From Streptomyces bauhiniae (lineage in GTDB: Bacteria > Actinomycetota > Actinomycetes > Streptomycetales > Streptomycetaceae), in assembly GCF_004784475.1 (NCBI RefSeq), contig NZ_SRRT01000008.1, positions 62,001 through 126,000 on the forward strand: a stretch of 64,000 bases of DNA. Direction: 5' to 3'. A model generated the notes under the pieces. The model did not search any database and was not told the origin of the DNA. It saw only the letters and a list, made by a program, of their open reading frames with translations. A program made the translations under genes and the position numbers. Every line of letters starts with the position of its first letter. Position 1 is the stretch's first letter. Of this stretch, positions 56,128 to 64,000 are shown piece after piece.

Positions 56128-57308
56128 CCGATGGCCAGGTTGTCGAGGTAGGAGCGGACGTTGCGGCGGGTCTCGGCCACGCTGTCGCCGCCGAACTTCT
56201 CCGCGACCGCGTCCGCGAGGACCAGGGCCACCATCGCCTCGGCCACGATGCCGGCGGCCGGGACCGCGCACACGTCGGAGCGCTGGTGGTGGGCCTGCGC
56301 GGCCTCGCCGGTGGCGACGTCGACCGTGGCCAGCGCGCGCGGCACGGTGGCGATCGGCTTCATCGCCGCCCGCACCCGCAGCAGCTCACCGGTGGTCAGA
56401 CCGCCCTCGGTGCCGCCGGAGCGGCCGGTGGCGCGCCGGATGCCCTCGGGGGTGGTGAGGATCTCGTCGTGCGCCTTCGAGCCGGGCACCCGGGCCAGGT
56501 CGAAGCCGTCGCCGACCTCGACGCCCTTGATCGCCTGGATGCCCATCAGGGCGGCCGCGAGCCGGGCGTCCAGCCTGCGGTCCCAGTGCACGTGCGAGCC
56601 GAGGCCGACCGGGACGCCGTACGCCAGCACCTCGACCACACCGCCCAGGGTGTCGCCGTCCTTGTGGGCCTGGTCGATCTCCGCGACCATCGCCTTGGAG
56701 GCGTCCGCGTCCAGGCAGCGCACCGGGTCCTCGTCCAGCCGCTCGACGTCGGCCGGCGTCGGGTACACGCCGTACGGCGCCTTCGCCGCCGCCAGCTCCA
56801 CGACGTGGCTGACGATCTCGATCCCGGCGGTCTCCTTCAGGTACGACCGCGCCACCGCGCCCAGCGCGACCCGCGCCGCCGTCTCCCGCGCGGAGGCCCG
56901 CTCCAGGATCGGCCGGGCCTCGTCGAAGCCGTACTTCTGCATGCCGGCGAGGTCCGCGTGGCCGGGACGCGGGCGGGTCAGCGGGGCGTTGCGCGCGAGA
57001 CCGGCCAGCACCTCCTCGTCCACCGGGTCGGCCGCCATGACCTGCTCCCACTTCGGCCACTCGGTGTTGCCCACCATGACCGCAACCGGGGAGCCGAGCG
57101 TGAGCCCGTGCCGCACACCGCCGAGGAACGTGACCTCGTCACGCTCGAACTTCATCCGCGCGCCACGCCCATAGCCGAGCCGCCGCCGCGCGAGATGATC
57201 CGCCACCATCTCCGTGGTGATCGGCACGCCGGCGGGAAGTCCCTCCAGCGTCGCGACGAGTGCGGGACCGTGGGACTCCCCCGCGGTCAGCCAACGCAGC
57301 CTGCTCAA
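56124..57308 (-). CDS. aroC: Chorismate synthase
   Basis: Final step to chorismate, using reduced FMN. The 394-residue enzyme begins SRLRWLTAGESHGPAL with the catalytic histidine, and has RPGHADLAGMQKYG, RASARETAARVA and the late QAHHQRSDVCAVPAAG block with the second histidine. It is monofunctional as far as sequence shows. It is first of the coupled aroC-aroK-aroB run; a 175-base gap that could hold a promoter separates it from aroE. Confidence 0.97.
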   Translation of the reverse strand: MSRLRWLTAGESHGPALVATLEGLPAGVPITTEMVADHLARRRLGYGRGARMKFERDEVTFLGGVRHGLTLGSPVAVMVGNTEWPKWEQVMAADPVDEEVLAGLARNAPLTRPRPGHADLAGMQKYGFDEARPILERASARETAARVALGAVARSYLKETAGIEIVSHVVELAAAKAPYGVYPTPADVERLDEDPVRCLDADASKAMVAEIDQAHKDGDTLGGVVEVLAYGVPVGLGSHVHWDRRLDARLAAALMGIQAIKGVEVGDGFDLARVPGSKAHDEILTTPEGIRRATGRSGGTEGGLTTGELLRVRAAMKPIATVPRALATVDVATGEAAQAHHQRSDVCAVPAAGIVAEAMVALVLADAVAEKFGGDSVAETRRNVRSYLDNLAIG

Positions 57309-57483
57309 CGGTGCTCCTCAGTTTTCGCGCCCGGTACTGCCCCGCTTACGCGTGTCCGCGCGTACGGCGGGCCGACCGGGTGCGCGATCCCGGCCCGCCA
57401 CCTCCGATCCTCCCACGCCGGGCCCGGTATCCGGGCCTCGGTCCGGATTTCGGGACCCCGGTACGGGGGCGGGGGGCGGCGGG

Positions 57484-58323
57484 TCAGCGGGCGGCGAGGG
57501 CCCGTTCGCCCGCCCGGCGCATGGCCTCCAGCGGGGCGGGGGTGCGGCCGGTCATCCGTTCCACCTGGAGCACGGCCTGGTGGACCAGCAGGTCCAGGCC
57601 GCCGACCACGGCTCCGCCGAACATCGACCAGCGGGCCGCCAGCTCGGTGGGCCAGGGGTCGTAGAGCACGTCGAAGAGGGTGGTGGGGCGCTCGGGTACG
57701 GCGGTGGCGAGGGCGTCCGCCGTACCGGCGGGGGTGGTGGCGATCACCAGGGGCGCGTGCAGGGCCTCGGCCGCGTCCGCCCAGTCGGCGGTGCGGACGT
57801 CCACGTCGAGGCGCTCGCCCCACTCCCGCATCTCCGCGGCGCGGGCGGCGCTGCGGACGTACACCACGACCTCGCCCGGGCAGATCCGGGCAAGCGCGGC
57901 GAGCGCGGAGGACGCGGTGGCGCCGGCGCCGAGGATGGCGGCGGACTCCACCTCCTCGATCCCGTGCTCGCGCAGCGCGGCGACCATGCCGGGGATATCG
58001 GTGTTGTCCCCGACCTTCCGCCCGTCCTCGGTAAACACCACCGTGTTCACCGCATCCACGGAGGCCGCCGTCTCACTGACCTCATCCAGCAACGGCATCA
58101 CGGCCCGCTTGAGCGGCATGGTCAACGACAACCCGGCCCACTCGGGCCCAAGCCCGCCGAGGAAGCCGGGCAGCCCCACCTCATCGACCTCGAACCGGTC
58201 GTACGACCAGTTGCCGAGCCCGAGTTCGGCATACGCGGCCCGATGCAACACCGGCGACAACGAATGCCCGATCGGCTTACCGAGCACAGCGGCCCGGCGG
58301 GCGTCGGTGGCCTCAGTTGGCAT
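57484..58323 (-). CDS. aroE: Shikimate dehydrogenase
   Basis: NADPH-dependent reduction of 3-dehydroshikimate. The 279-residue enzyme has GKPIGHSLSPVLHRAAY (shikimate site, about 15-31), a catalytic-lysine region LTMPLKRAVMP, NTDIPG, and the nucleotide loop GAGATASSALAALA. It overlaps the end of mltG by 11 bases. Confidence 0.95.
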   Translation of the reverse strand: MPTEATDARRAAVLGKPIGHSLSPVLHRAAYAELGLGNWSYDRFEVDEVGLPGFLGGLGPEWAGLSLTMPLKRAVMPLLDEVSETAASVDAVNTVVFTEDGRKVGDNTDIPGMVAALREHGIEEVESAAILGAGATASSALAALARICPGEVVVYVRSAARAAEMREWGERLDVDVRTADWADAAEALHAPLVIATTPAGTADALATAVPERPTTLFDVLYDPWPTELAARWSMFGGAVVGGLDLLVHQAVLQVERMTGRTPAPLEAMRRAGERALAAR

Positions 58324-59908
58324 TGAACTTGTCCTTGAGCGCCTTGAACTCGTCGTACGTCTTGGCGAATTCGGTCTTGTTCATACCGTCCGTCGCCACG
58401 AAGTACATCCAGCCCTCGTGCGTCGGGGACAGGGCCGCGTTGAGCGCCTCGTCGCCCGGGTTGCCGATCGGGCCGGGCGGCAGGCCCTTGTTGGTGTACG
58501 TGTTGTACGGGCTCCGGTCGGCGTTGATCTCCGCCTCGGAGATGTGGATGTTGCTGGCGCCCTTGAGGTAGTTGTACGTCGAGTCGAACTGGAGGAGCCG
58601 GTTCGTCTCGGTGTTGTCCGGCTTGAGGCGGTTGTAGATGACTTCAGCCATCTTGCGGAAGTCGTCGTGCGTCTTGCCCTCCGCCTGGACCAGGCTCGCG
58701 GCGGTCAGCAGCTCCCAGGGCGATTCGAGCCCGACGTCGGACGCCTTCTTGTCCAGGCCCAGGGCCGTGTACTTGTCGTTGGCCCGGCCGACCATCGCCT
58801 TCAGGACGTCCTTGGGCTTCTGGTCCTTGCCGACCGCGTAGCTGGACGGGAAGAGGAAGCCCTCCAGCGGGTCCTTCAGACCGGGGTGGTTCAGCGCCCA
58901 GGCGGGCAGGCCGAGGGACTTGTACTCCTTCGCGGCCACCTTCTGGGTGGTGCCGCTCGCCACCTTCAGCCGCTTGTCGATCAGCGCGTAGACGGCCGCG
59001 TTGCGGGTGCCCTCGGCGATGATCAGGTTGTTGCGGCTCTTCGGGCTGAGCATCAGCTCCACCGCGCTGGCGGCGGACATGTGCTTCTGCAGGGTGTAGA
59101 CGCCGTCCTGGAGGGACTTGCCCTTGGGGTTCGCGAGCTGGGCCGAGACGAAGGCGTCGACGCTCTGGACGACGCCGGCCTCCTTGAGCTTGCGGCCGAT
59201 GTCGGCGCCGACCGCGCCCTTGGGGATCTCGACCGTCACCGCCTCGCCGTTGCCGCTGCCCGCGTAGTCCGGGGCGGGGGCGAAGCGGTTTTTGTAGAAC
59301 TGGTAGCCGAAGTAGGCGACGCCGCCGAGGCCGCCGCCGAAGACGAGGACGACGACCATCAGGGCGCAGCCGGTGCGGCCCTTCTTGCTCTTGACGGGCT
59401 TGCGGCCCTTGCCGCGCCGCTCGGCGGGTTCCGCCGGGACGTCGTCGTCCTCGGGGGGCAGCGGAGGCTCGTCGTCGCCCTGGGGGTCCCGGTGGCCGGG
59501 CGGCTGGGGCGGCGGGTAGGCGTCCTCGGTGCCGTAGAGGTCGGGCTGCTCGGCGCCGTAGGCGGCGGGGTGCTGCCCGTAGGGGTCGCCCGGATCGGCC
59601 GCGTAGGGCACATGGCCGTGCGTGCCCGTCGCGTCCCAGCCGCCCTGGTGCTGCTGGGGATACGGGTGCTGCCCGGTCTGCTGGGGATCGAAGTGCTGGC
59701 CCTGGCCGTCGTACGGCGGGTACTGCTGACCCCCGTAGTGCGGCTGCTGCTCCTGGGACCAGCCGTCGTACTGCGGGTGCTGCGGCTGGCCGCCATAGGG
59801 GTACTGCTGTCCCGCGTGGGCCGCTTGCGCCCCCCACCCGGCGTCCCCGTACAACGGGTCCTCCGGATGCCACGGTTCGGTGCCTGGGCCCCGGCCATAC
59901 TCAGTCAT
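58313..59908 (-). CDS. mltG: Endolytic murein transglycosylase MltG
   Basis: Cuts nascent peptidoglycan strands at the outer face of the membrane. The 531-residue protein has a long cytoplasmic tail rich in Gln, Tyr, Pro and Gly (1 to about 160), a basic stretch, one membrane helix (about 180-203) and a YceG domain with catalytic E410 in LVQAEGK. The long low-complexity tail is typical of Streptomyces MltG and may connect with cell-wall assembly proteins. It lies 122 bases after ruvX. Confidence 0.94.
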   Translation of the reverse strand: MTEYGRGPGTEPWHPEDPLYGDAGWGAQAAHAGQQYPYGGQPQHPQYDGWSQEQQPHYGGQQYPPYDGQGQHFDPQQTGQHPYPQQHQGGWDATGTHGHVPYAADPGDPYGQHPAAYGAEQPDLYGTEDAYPPPQPPGHRDPQGDDEPPLPPEDDDVPAEPAERRGKGRKPVKSKKGRTGCALMVVVLVFGGGLGGVAYFGYQFYKNRFAPAPDYAGSGNGEAVTVEIPKGAVGADIGRKLKEAGVVQSVDAFVSAQLANPKGKSLQDGVYTLQKHMSAASAVELMLSPKSRNNLIIAEGTRNAAVYALIDKRLKVASGTTQKVAAKEYKSLGLPAWALNHPGLKDPLEGFLFPSSYAVGKDQKPKDVLKAMVGRANDKYTALGLDKKASDVGLESPWELLTAASLVQAEGKTHDDFRKMAEVIYNRLKPDNTETNRLLQFDSTYNYLKGASNIHISEAEINADRSPYNTYTNKGLPPGPIGNPGDEALNAALSPTHEGWMYFVATDGMNKTEFAKTYDEFKALKDKFNAN

Positions 59909-60030
59909 CGATCCCCTAGAGCCGCGAGGCCGACGGTCGCCCGGCTCCAGGACCGGCTTCCGTTCCGCCTCTTGCTGTGCGGCGGCTGTTCGAACACCGC
60001 CGCATCGCGCGGAACGTTACCGCACCGCGA

Positions 60031-60495
60031 TCAGATGACCACTTCGACGCCCTCACCGGGTGGCGCACCTGACACCCGTTCGGATTCCAGCGCCTGCTGG
60101 AGAATGATCACCGCGGCCGCCTGGTCGATCACGGAGCGGCCCTTCTTGGACTTCACGCCCGAGGCGCGCAGTCCCTGACTGGCCGTCACCGTGGTCATCC
60201 GCTCGTCCACCAGCCTGACCGGCACCGGCTTGATGCCCCGCGCCAGCTCCTGGGTGAACGCGCGCACCTTGACCGCCGCCGGCCCCTCGCCCCCCTTGAG
60301 GGAGCGAGGGAGCCCGACGACGACCTCGATCGGCTCGTACTCCTCGACCAGTTGCCGCAGCCTGCGGTGCGCGGCCGGGATGTCCCGGCCGGGAACCGTC
60401 TCCACCGGGGTGGCGAGGATTCCGTCGGGGTCGCACGAGGCGACCCCGATCCGGGCGTCCCCGACGTCGATGGCGAGCCGGCGTCCTCTGCGCAT
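60031..60495 (-). CDS. ruvX: Holliday junction resolvase-like RuvX/YqgF
   Basis: A 154-residue RNase H-fold protein implicated in 16S rRNA 5' processing and possibly junction resolution. The first catalytic aspartate lies in LAIDVGDARIGVA; the glutamate region VVVGLPRSLKG and the last aspartate in VDERMTTVTA are present. It begins 11 bases after alaS and is usually co-transcribed with alaS and mltG. Confidence 0.95.
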   Translation of the reverse strand: MRRGRRLAIDVGDARIGVASCDPDGILATPVETVPGRDIPAAHRRLRQLVEEYEPIEVVVGLPRSLKGGEGPAAVKVRAFTQELARGIKPVPVRLVDERMTTVTASQGLRASGVKSKKGRSVIDQAAAVIILQQALESERVSGAPPGEGVEVVI

Positions 60496-60506
60496 GACGG
60501 CCCGGC

Positions 60507-63179
60507 CTACTTCGCGGTGTCGGCGACGAGGCGCTCGACGGCGTCGACGGCCTCGCCGACGGCGGCCGGGTTCTGGCCGCCGCCCTGGGCGACGTCCGGC
60601 TTGCCGCCACCGCCGCCGCCGAGGGTCTTGGCGGCGGTGCGGACCAGCTCACCGGCCTTGAGGCCGCGCTCGCGGGCCGCGTCGTTGGTGGCGATGACGG
60701 TGAGCGGCTTGCCGTTGTTCACCGTGAAGAGGGCGACCACGGCGGCCCGGCCGCCCTGGATGCGCCCGCGCACGTCCAGCACCAGCTTGCGCAGGTCGTC
60801 CGGGGTGGTGCCGTCCGGGACCTGGCCGGCGACCAGGGCGACACCGCGTACGTCCTTGGCGGACCCGGCGAGACCGGCGGCGGCCTGGAGGACCTTCTCG
60901 GCGCGGAACTTCTCGATCTCCTTCTCGGCGTCCTTCAGCTTGCCGAGCATCGCGGAGACCTTCTCCGGCAGCTCCTCCGGGCGTCCCTTGATCAGCTCGC
61001 TGAGCTGGTTGACGACCGTGTGCTCGCGGGCGAGGAAGTTGTAGGCGTCCATGCCGACCAGCGCCTCGATCCGGCGTACGCCGGAGCCGATGGAGGACTC
61101 GCCGAGCAGCTTCACCAGGCCGAGCTGGGCGGTGTTGTGCACGTGGGTGCCGCCGCACAGCTCCTTGGAGAAGTCGCCGATGGTGACCACGCGGACCCGC
61201 TCGCCGTACTTCTCGCCGAACTCGGCGATGGCGCCCTGCTTCTTGGCGTCGTCGATGCCCATGACCTCGGCGTGCACGTCCAGGTCGCGGGAGAGCACCT
61301 CGTTGATCTTCTGCTCGACGTCGGTCATCACGGCCGTCGGGACGGCGGCCGGGGAGCCGAAGTCGAAGCGGAAGCGGCCGGGCTGGTTCTCCGAACCGGC
61401 CTGGGCGGCCGTCGGGCCGAGGGCGTCGCGCAGCGCCTGGTGGGTCAGGTGGGTGGCCGAGTGGGCGCGGGCGATGGCCTTGCGGCGGCGGGCGTCGATG
61501 GACGCCTGGGCCCTGGCCCCGACCGTGACCTCGCCGACCTGGACAACGCCCTTGTGGACGTACACGCCCGGCACCGGCTTCTGGGTGTCGCGGATCTCGA
61601 TGACGGCACCGGTGTCCACCTTGATGCGGCCGGTGTCACCGATCTGGCCGCCGCCCTCGGCGTAGAACGGGGTGCGGTCGAGCACGATCTCGACCTCGTC
61701 GCCCTCGGTGGCGGCCGGCGAGGAGACACCGTCGACGAGGATGCCGACGATCGTGGTCTCGCTCTCGGTGTCGCTGTAGCCGATGAAGTCGGTGGCGCCG
61801 GAGGCGTCCGCGATCTCCCGGTAGGCGCCGAGGTCGGCGTGGCCGGTCTTCTTGGCGCGGGCGTCGGCCTTGGCGCGCTCCCGCTGCTCCGTCATCAGGC
61901 GGCGGAAGCCGGTCTCGTCCACGGAGAGGCCCTGCTCGGCGGCCATCTCCAGGGTGAGGTCGATCGGGAAGCCCCAGGTGTCGTGGAGCAGGAACGCCTT
62001 GTCGCCGGAGAGCATGCTGCCGCCGGACTGCTTGGTCTCGGTGACGGCGGTGTCGAGGATGTTGGTGCCGGCCTTGAGCGTCTTGAGGAAGGCGTTCTCC
62101 TCGGCGACGGCGACCTTCTCGATGCGCTCGCGGTCGGTGATCAGCTCGGGGTACTGCTGGCCCATCATGGCGATCACGACGTCGATCAGCGGCTTGACGA
62201 CCGGTCCGTCGGCGCCCAGCAGGCGCATGTTGCGGATGGCGCGGCGCATGATGCGGCGCAGCACGTAGCCGCGGCCCTCGTTGCCGGGGGTGACGCCGTC
62301 GCCGATCAGCATGACGGCGGTGCGCATGTGGTCGGTGACCACGCGCAGCGAGACGTCCGACGCCTGGGCGTCGCCGTAGGCCACGCCGGTCAGCTCGGTG
62401 GCCTTCTCGATGACGGCCATGGAGGTGTCGATCTCGTACATGTTCTGCACGCCCTGCAGAATCATGGCGAGGCGCTCCAGGCCGAGGCCCGTGTCGATGT
62501 TCTGGCTCGGCAGGTCCCCGAGGATCTCGAAGTCGTCCTTGCCGATGCCCTCGCCCCGCTCGTACTGCATGAAGACGAGGTTCCAGATCTCGACGTACCG
62601 CTCGTCGTTGACGGCGGGGCCGCCCTCGACGCCGAACTCGGGGCCGCGGTCGTAGTTGATCTCGGAGCAGGGGCCGCAGGGGCCGGGGACGCCCATGGAC
62701 CAGTAGTTGTCCTTCATGCCCAGGCGCTGGATGCGCTCCTTGGGCACGCCCACGACGTCGTGCCAGATGCGCTCGGCCTCGTCGTCGTCCTTGTAGACGG
62801 TGATCCACAGGCGCTCGGGGTCGAGGCCGTAACCGCCCTTGTCCTGGGGGCTGGTGAGCAGCTCCCAGGCGAACTTGATGGCGCCTTCCTTGAAGTAGTC
62901 GCCGAAGGAGAAGTTGCCGCACATCTGGAAGAAGGTGCCGTGGCGGGTGGTCTTGCCGACCTCTTCGATGTCGGGCGTGCGCACGCACTTCTGCACGCTG
63001 GTGGCGCGCTGGAAGGGCGGCTTGACCTCACCCAGGAAGTAGGGCTTGAAGGGCACCATGCCGGCCGGGACGAGGAGCAGAGTCGGGTCGTCCGCGATGA
63101 GCGACGCCGAAGGGACGACGGTGTGCCCGCGCTCCTCGAAGAAGCTCAGCCAGCGGCGGCGAATCTCGGCCGACTCCAT
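60507..63179 (-). CDS. alaS: Alanyl-tRNA synthetase
   Basis: Charges tRNA-Ala. The 890-residue, full-length enzyme has the class-II catalytic domain (about 1-265; GHTVVPSASLIADDPTLL, RHGTFFQMCGNFSFGDYF), the tRNA-recognition domain, an editing domain (about 560-720; HSATHLTHQALR and CGGTHVHNT with zinc ligands) and the C-Ala domain ending in a Gly-rich loop (GGGGGGKPDVAQGGG). Its ATG shares one base with the stop of the DUF6167 gene. Confidence 0.98.
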   Translation of the reverse strand: MESAEIRRRWLSFFEERGHTVVPSASLIADDPTLLLVPAGMVPFKPYFLGEVKPPFQRATSVQKCVRTPDIEEVGKTTRHGTFFQMCGNFSFGDYFKEGAIKFAWELLTSPQDKGGYGLDPERLWITVYKDDDEAERIWHDVVGVPKERIQRLGMKDNYWSMGVPGPCGPCSEINYDRGPEFGVEGGPAVNDERYVEIWNLVFMQYERGEGIGKDDFEILGDLPSQNIDTGLGLERLAMILQGVQNMYEIDTSMAVIEKATELTGVAYGDAQASDVSLRVVTDHMRTAVMLIGDGVTPGNEGRGYVLRRIMRRAIRNMRLLGADGPVVKPLIDVVIAMMGQQYPELITDRERIEKVAVAEENAFLKTLKAGTNILDTAVTETKQSGGSMLSGDKAFLLHDTWGFPIDLTLEMAAEQGLSVDETGFRRLMTEQRERAKADARAKKTGHADLGAYREIADASGATDFIGYSDTESETTIVGILVDGVSSPAATEGDEVEIVLDRTPFYAEGGGQIGDTGRIKVDTGAVIEIRDTQKPVPGVYVHKGVVQVGEVTVGARAQASIDARRRKAIARAHSATHLTHQALRDALGPTAAQAGSENQPGRFRFDFGSPAAVPTAVMTDVEQKINEVLSRDLDVHAEVMGIDDAKKQGAIAEFGEKYGERVRVVTIGDFSKELCGGTHVHNTAQLGLVKLLGESSIGSGVRRIEALVGMDAYNFLAREHTVVNQLSELIKGRPEELPEKVSAMLGKLKDAEKEIEKFRAEKVLQAAAGLAGSAKDVRGVALVAGQVPDGTTPDDLRKLVLDVRGRIQGGRAAVVALFTVNNGKPLTVIATNDAARERGLKAGELVRTAAKTLGGGGGGKPDVAQGGGQNPAAVGEAVDAVERLVADTAK

Positions 63180-63526
63180 CAGTGGTCCTCATTCCGGTTG
63201 TACGAGTACGTCGTGTTCTCGATGTACTTCACTGTGCTGCTGTTGTTCTCGATGGCGGTGATCCGCCGGGGCTCCGGCAGGGCGGGGCTCTCGTGGATGC
63301 CGAGCGCCTCCTCCAGCTCCGCCTCGCGCTGGACCATGTTGTCGCGGACGTCGAGTGCGAAGCCGACCGCCGCGTCCTTGAGCCGGTGCCCGGTCTCCAG
63401 TGCCTTGTTGGCCGCGGTGACGGCGAGGCTCTCGGGAGTGAGCTGCTTCAGCTTGCGGTTGACCTTGGTGGTGGCCCACACACCGGCGGCGACGCCGGTG
63501 CCGAACCAGAACGTACGGCGGAACAT
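63179..63526 (-). CDS. DUF6167 family protein
   Basis: A 115-residue protein of actinobacteria, always near alaS. An N-terminal hydrophobic segment (FWFGTGVAAGVWATTKV, about 6-22) may anchor it to the membrane; the rest is a charged helical region (about 28-80) and a polar tail ending in NRNEDH. The stop codon shares one base with the alaS start, so it should influence alaS translation. Function unknown. Confidence 0.85.
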   Translation of the reverse strand: MFRRTFWFGTGVAAGVWATTKVNRKLKQLTPESLAVTAANKALETGHRLKDAAVGFALDVRDNMVQREAELEEALGIHESPALPEPRRITAIENNSSTVKYIENTTYSYNRNEDH

Positions 63527-63534
63527 CGCGGTCC

Positions 63535-63969
63535 TCAGTCCTTCTTTCGCTTGCCCCGCCGTGCGGCCGGGACCGTCCGGCCCACGATCACCGTTCGGCG
63601 CGGCGTCTTCGCGGGCTTGGCCTCGTCGCGGCCGCCGAGCGCGCGGCGGACGCCGTAGCCGAAGGCGGCGACCTTGACCAGGGGGCCGCCGAAGGTGGAG
63701 GCGACGGTGGAGGAGAGCGCGGAGGCGTTCGACGTCACCTCCTGCACGTCGGAGGCGATGGCGTCGACGCGCTCGATCTGGGTCTGCGCCGAGCGCACCG
63801 CCGTGGACGCGTCCGCCAGCAGCGGGACGGCCTGGTCGGTCACGTCCGCCACGAGCTTGGTGGTCGCCTTGAGCGTCTGGGCCAGCCTCGCCAGCGCTAC
63901 GGCGAGGAAGGAGACCAGGATCGCCCAGAAGACGGCCACCAGAATCCCGGCAACCTCTCCACCGGACAC
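63535..63969 (-). CDS. DUF948 membrane protein
   Basis: A 144-residue protein with one N-terminal membrane helix (about 4-26, VAGILVAVFWAILVSFLAVA) and a helical, methyl-accepting-protein-like coiled coil (about 28-100), ending in a basic tail. DUF948 proteins precede alaS in many actinobacteria and are uncharacterised. GTG 63969 gives the usual MSGGEVAGI start; GTG 63978 would add three residues. The gene is complete, about 30 bases before the window end. Confidence 0.85.
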   Translation of the reverse strand: MSGGEVAGILVAVFWAILVSFLAVALARLAQTLKATTKLVADVTDQAVPLLADASTAVRSAQTQIERVDAIASDVQEVTSNASALSSTVASTFGGPLVKVAAFGYGVRRALGGRDEAKPAKTPRRTVIVGRTVPAARRGKRKKD

Positions 63970-64000
63970 TGTGCGCACCAGCTCCCTGAAACGTGCTTGA

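Overview
This window is a block of actinobacterial chromosome, almost certainly from Streptomyces. The GC content is very high, GTG starts are frequent, and neighbouring genes often overlap by ATGA. The gene content is diagnostic: bldD, an actinobacterial integration host factor, a PriA-like protein without helicase motifs, a partial conservon, GuaB1, a DasR-like operator, and two copies of an intergenic repeat common in Streptomyces. Order and content resemble the region around rib-pyr-bldD-aro in Streptomyces coelicolor. I see no rRNA, tRNA, CRISPR array, insertion sequence or prophage.

Layout. 1-6.7 kb: a conserved hypothetical gene, a small P-loop kinase, a likely small RNA with a C-rich loop, a TPR/AAA+ ATPase of the CbxX/EccA type, and two tandem DUF21/CBS membrane proteins. 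6.9-12 kb: a riboflavin block read leftward (ribE, ribM, ribBA, ribH) behind an FMN riboswitch, followed in the same direction by hisE, hisG and a PH-domain protein. 12-20 kb: accessory single genes: an NAD(P)-binding reductase, a ROK regulator facing an MFS exporter across a palindromic operator, a thioesterase with a TetR-like operator, a uracil/xanthine permease, a DUF5995 protein and an F420-dependent oxidoreductase. 19.5-25.9 kb: an oxidase/amidase pair resembling the indole-3-acetamide route to auxin, then a conservon-like operon (sensor kinase, roadblock, DUF742) that lacks the usual GTPase, then an Lrp regulator. 26-30 kb: guaB1, a lipoprotein RNase of the RNase Sa family with its barstar inhibitor, a SorC regulator and rpe.

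30-50 kb is a long leftward housekeeping stretch. Read in transcription order it is pyrR-pyrB-pyrC-(PH protein)-carA-carB-pyrD-pyrF (complete UMP synthesis except pyrE), then sihF, gmk, rpoZ, coaBC, metK, priA and, beyond a rightward hypothetical gene, fmt and rsmB. The pyr operon starts with a PyrR-binding loop beside the pyrR ribosome binding site. bldD is divergent from pyrR and carries a BldD operator on its own promoter. 51-64 kb, also leftward, reads DUF948, DUF6167, alaS, ruvX, mltG, aroE, aroC, aroK, aroB, an AAA kinase-like gene, a PepQ-like protein, efp and nusB.

Most of the window is ordinary conserved core. The points most worth a second look are: the dre-like promoter fused to a hairpin with no gene between them (possible scar of a lost chitinase gene), the GTPase-less conservon, the oxidase/amidase pair, the disulfide-free lipoprotein RNase with barstar, the 18-bp palindrome inside the fmt promoter, and the PepQ-like protein with altered metal ligands. 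I found no clearly new multi-gene system.
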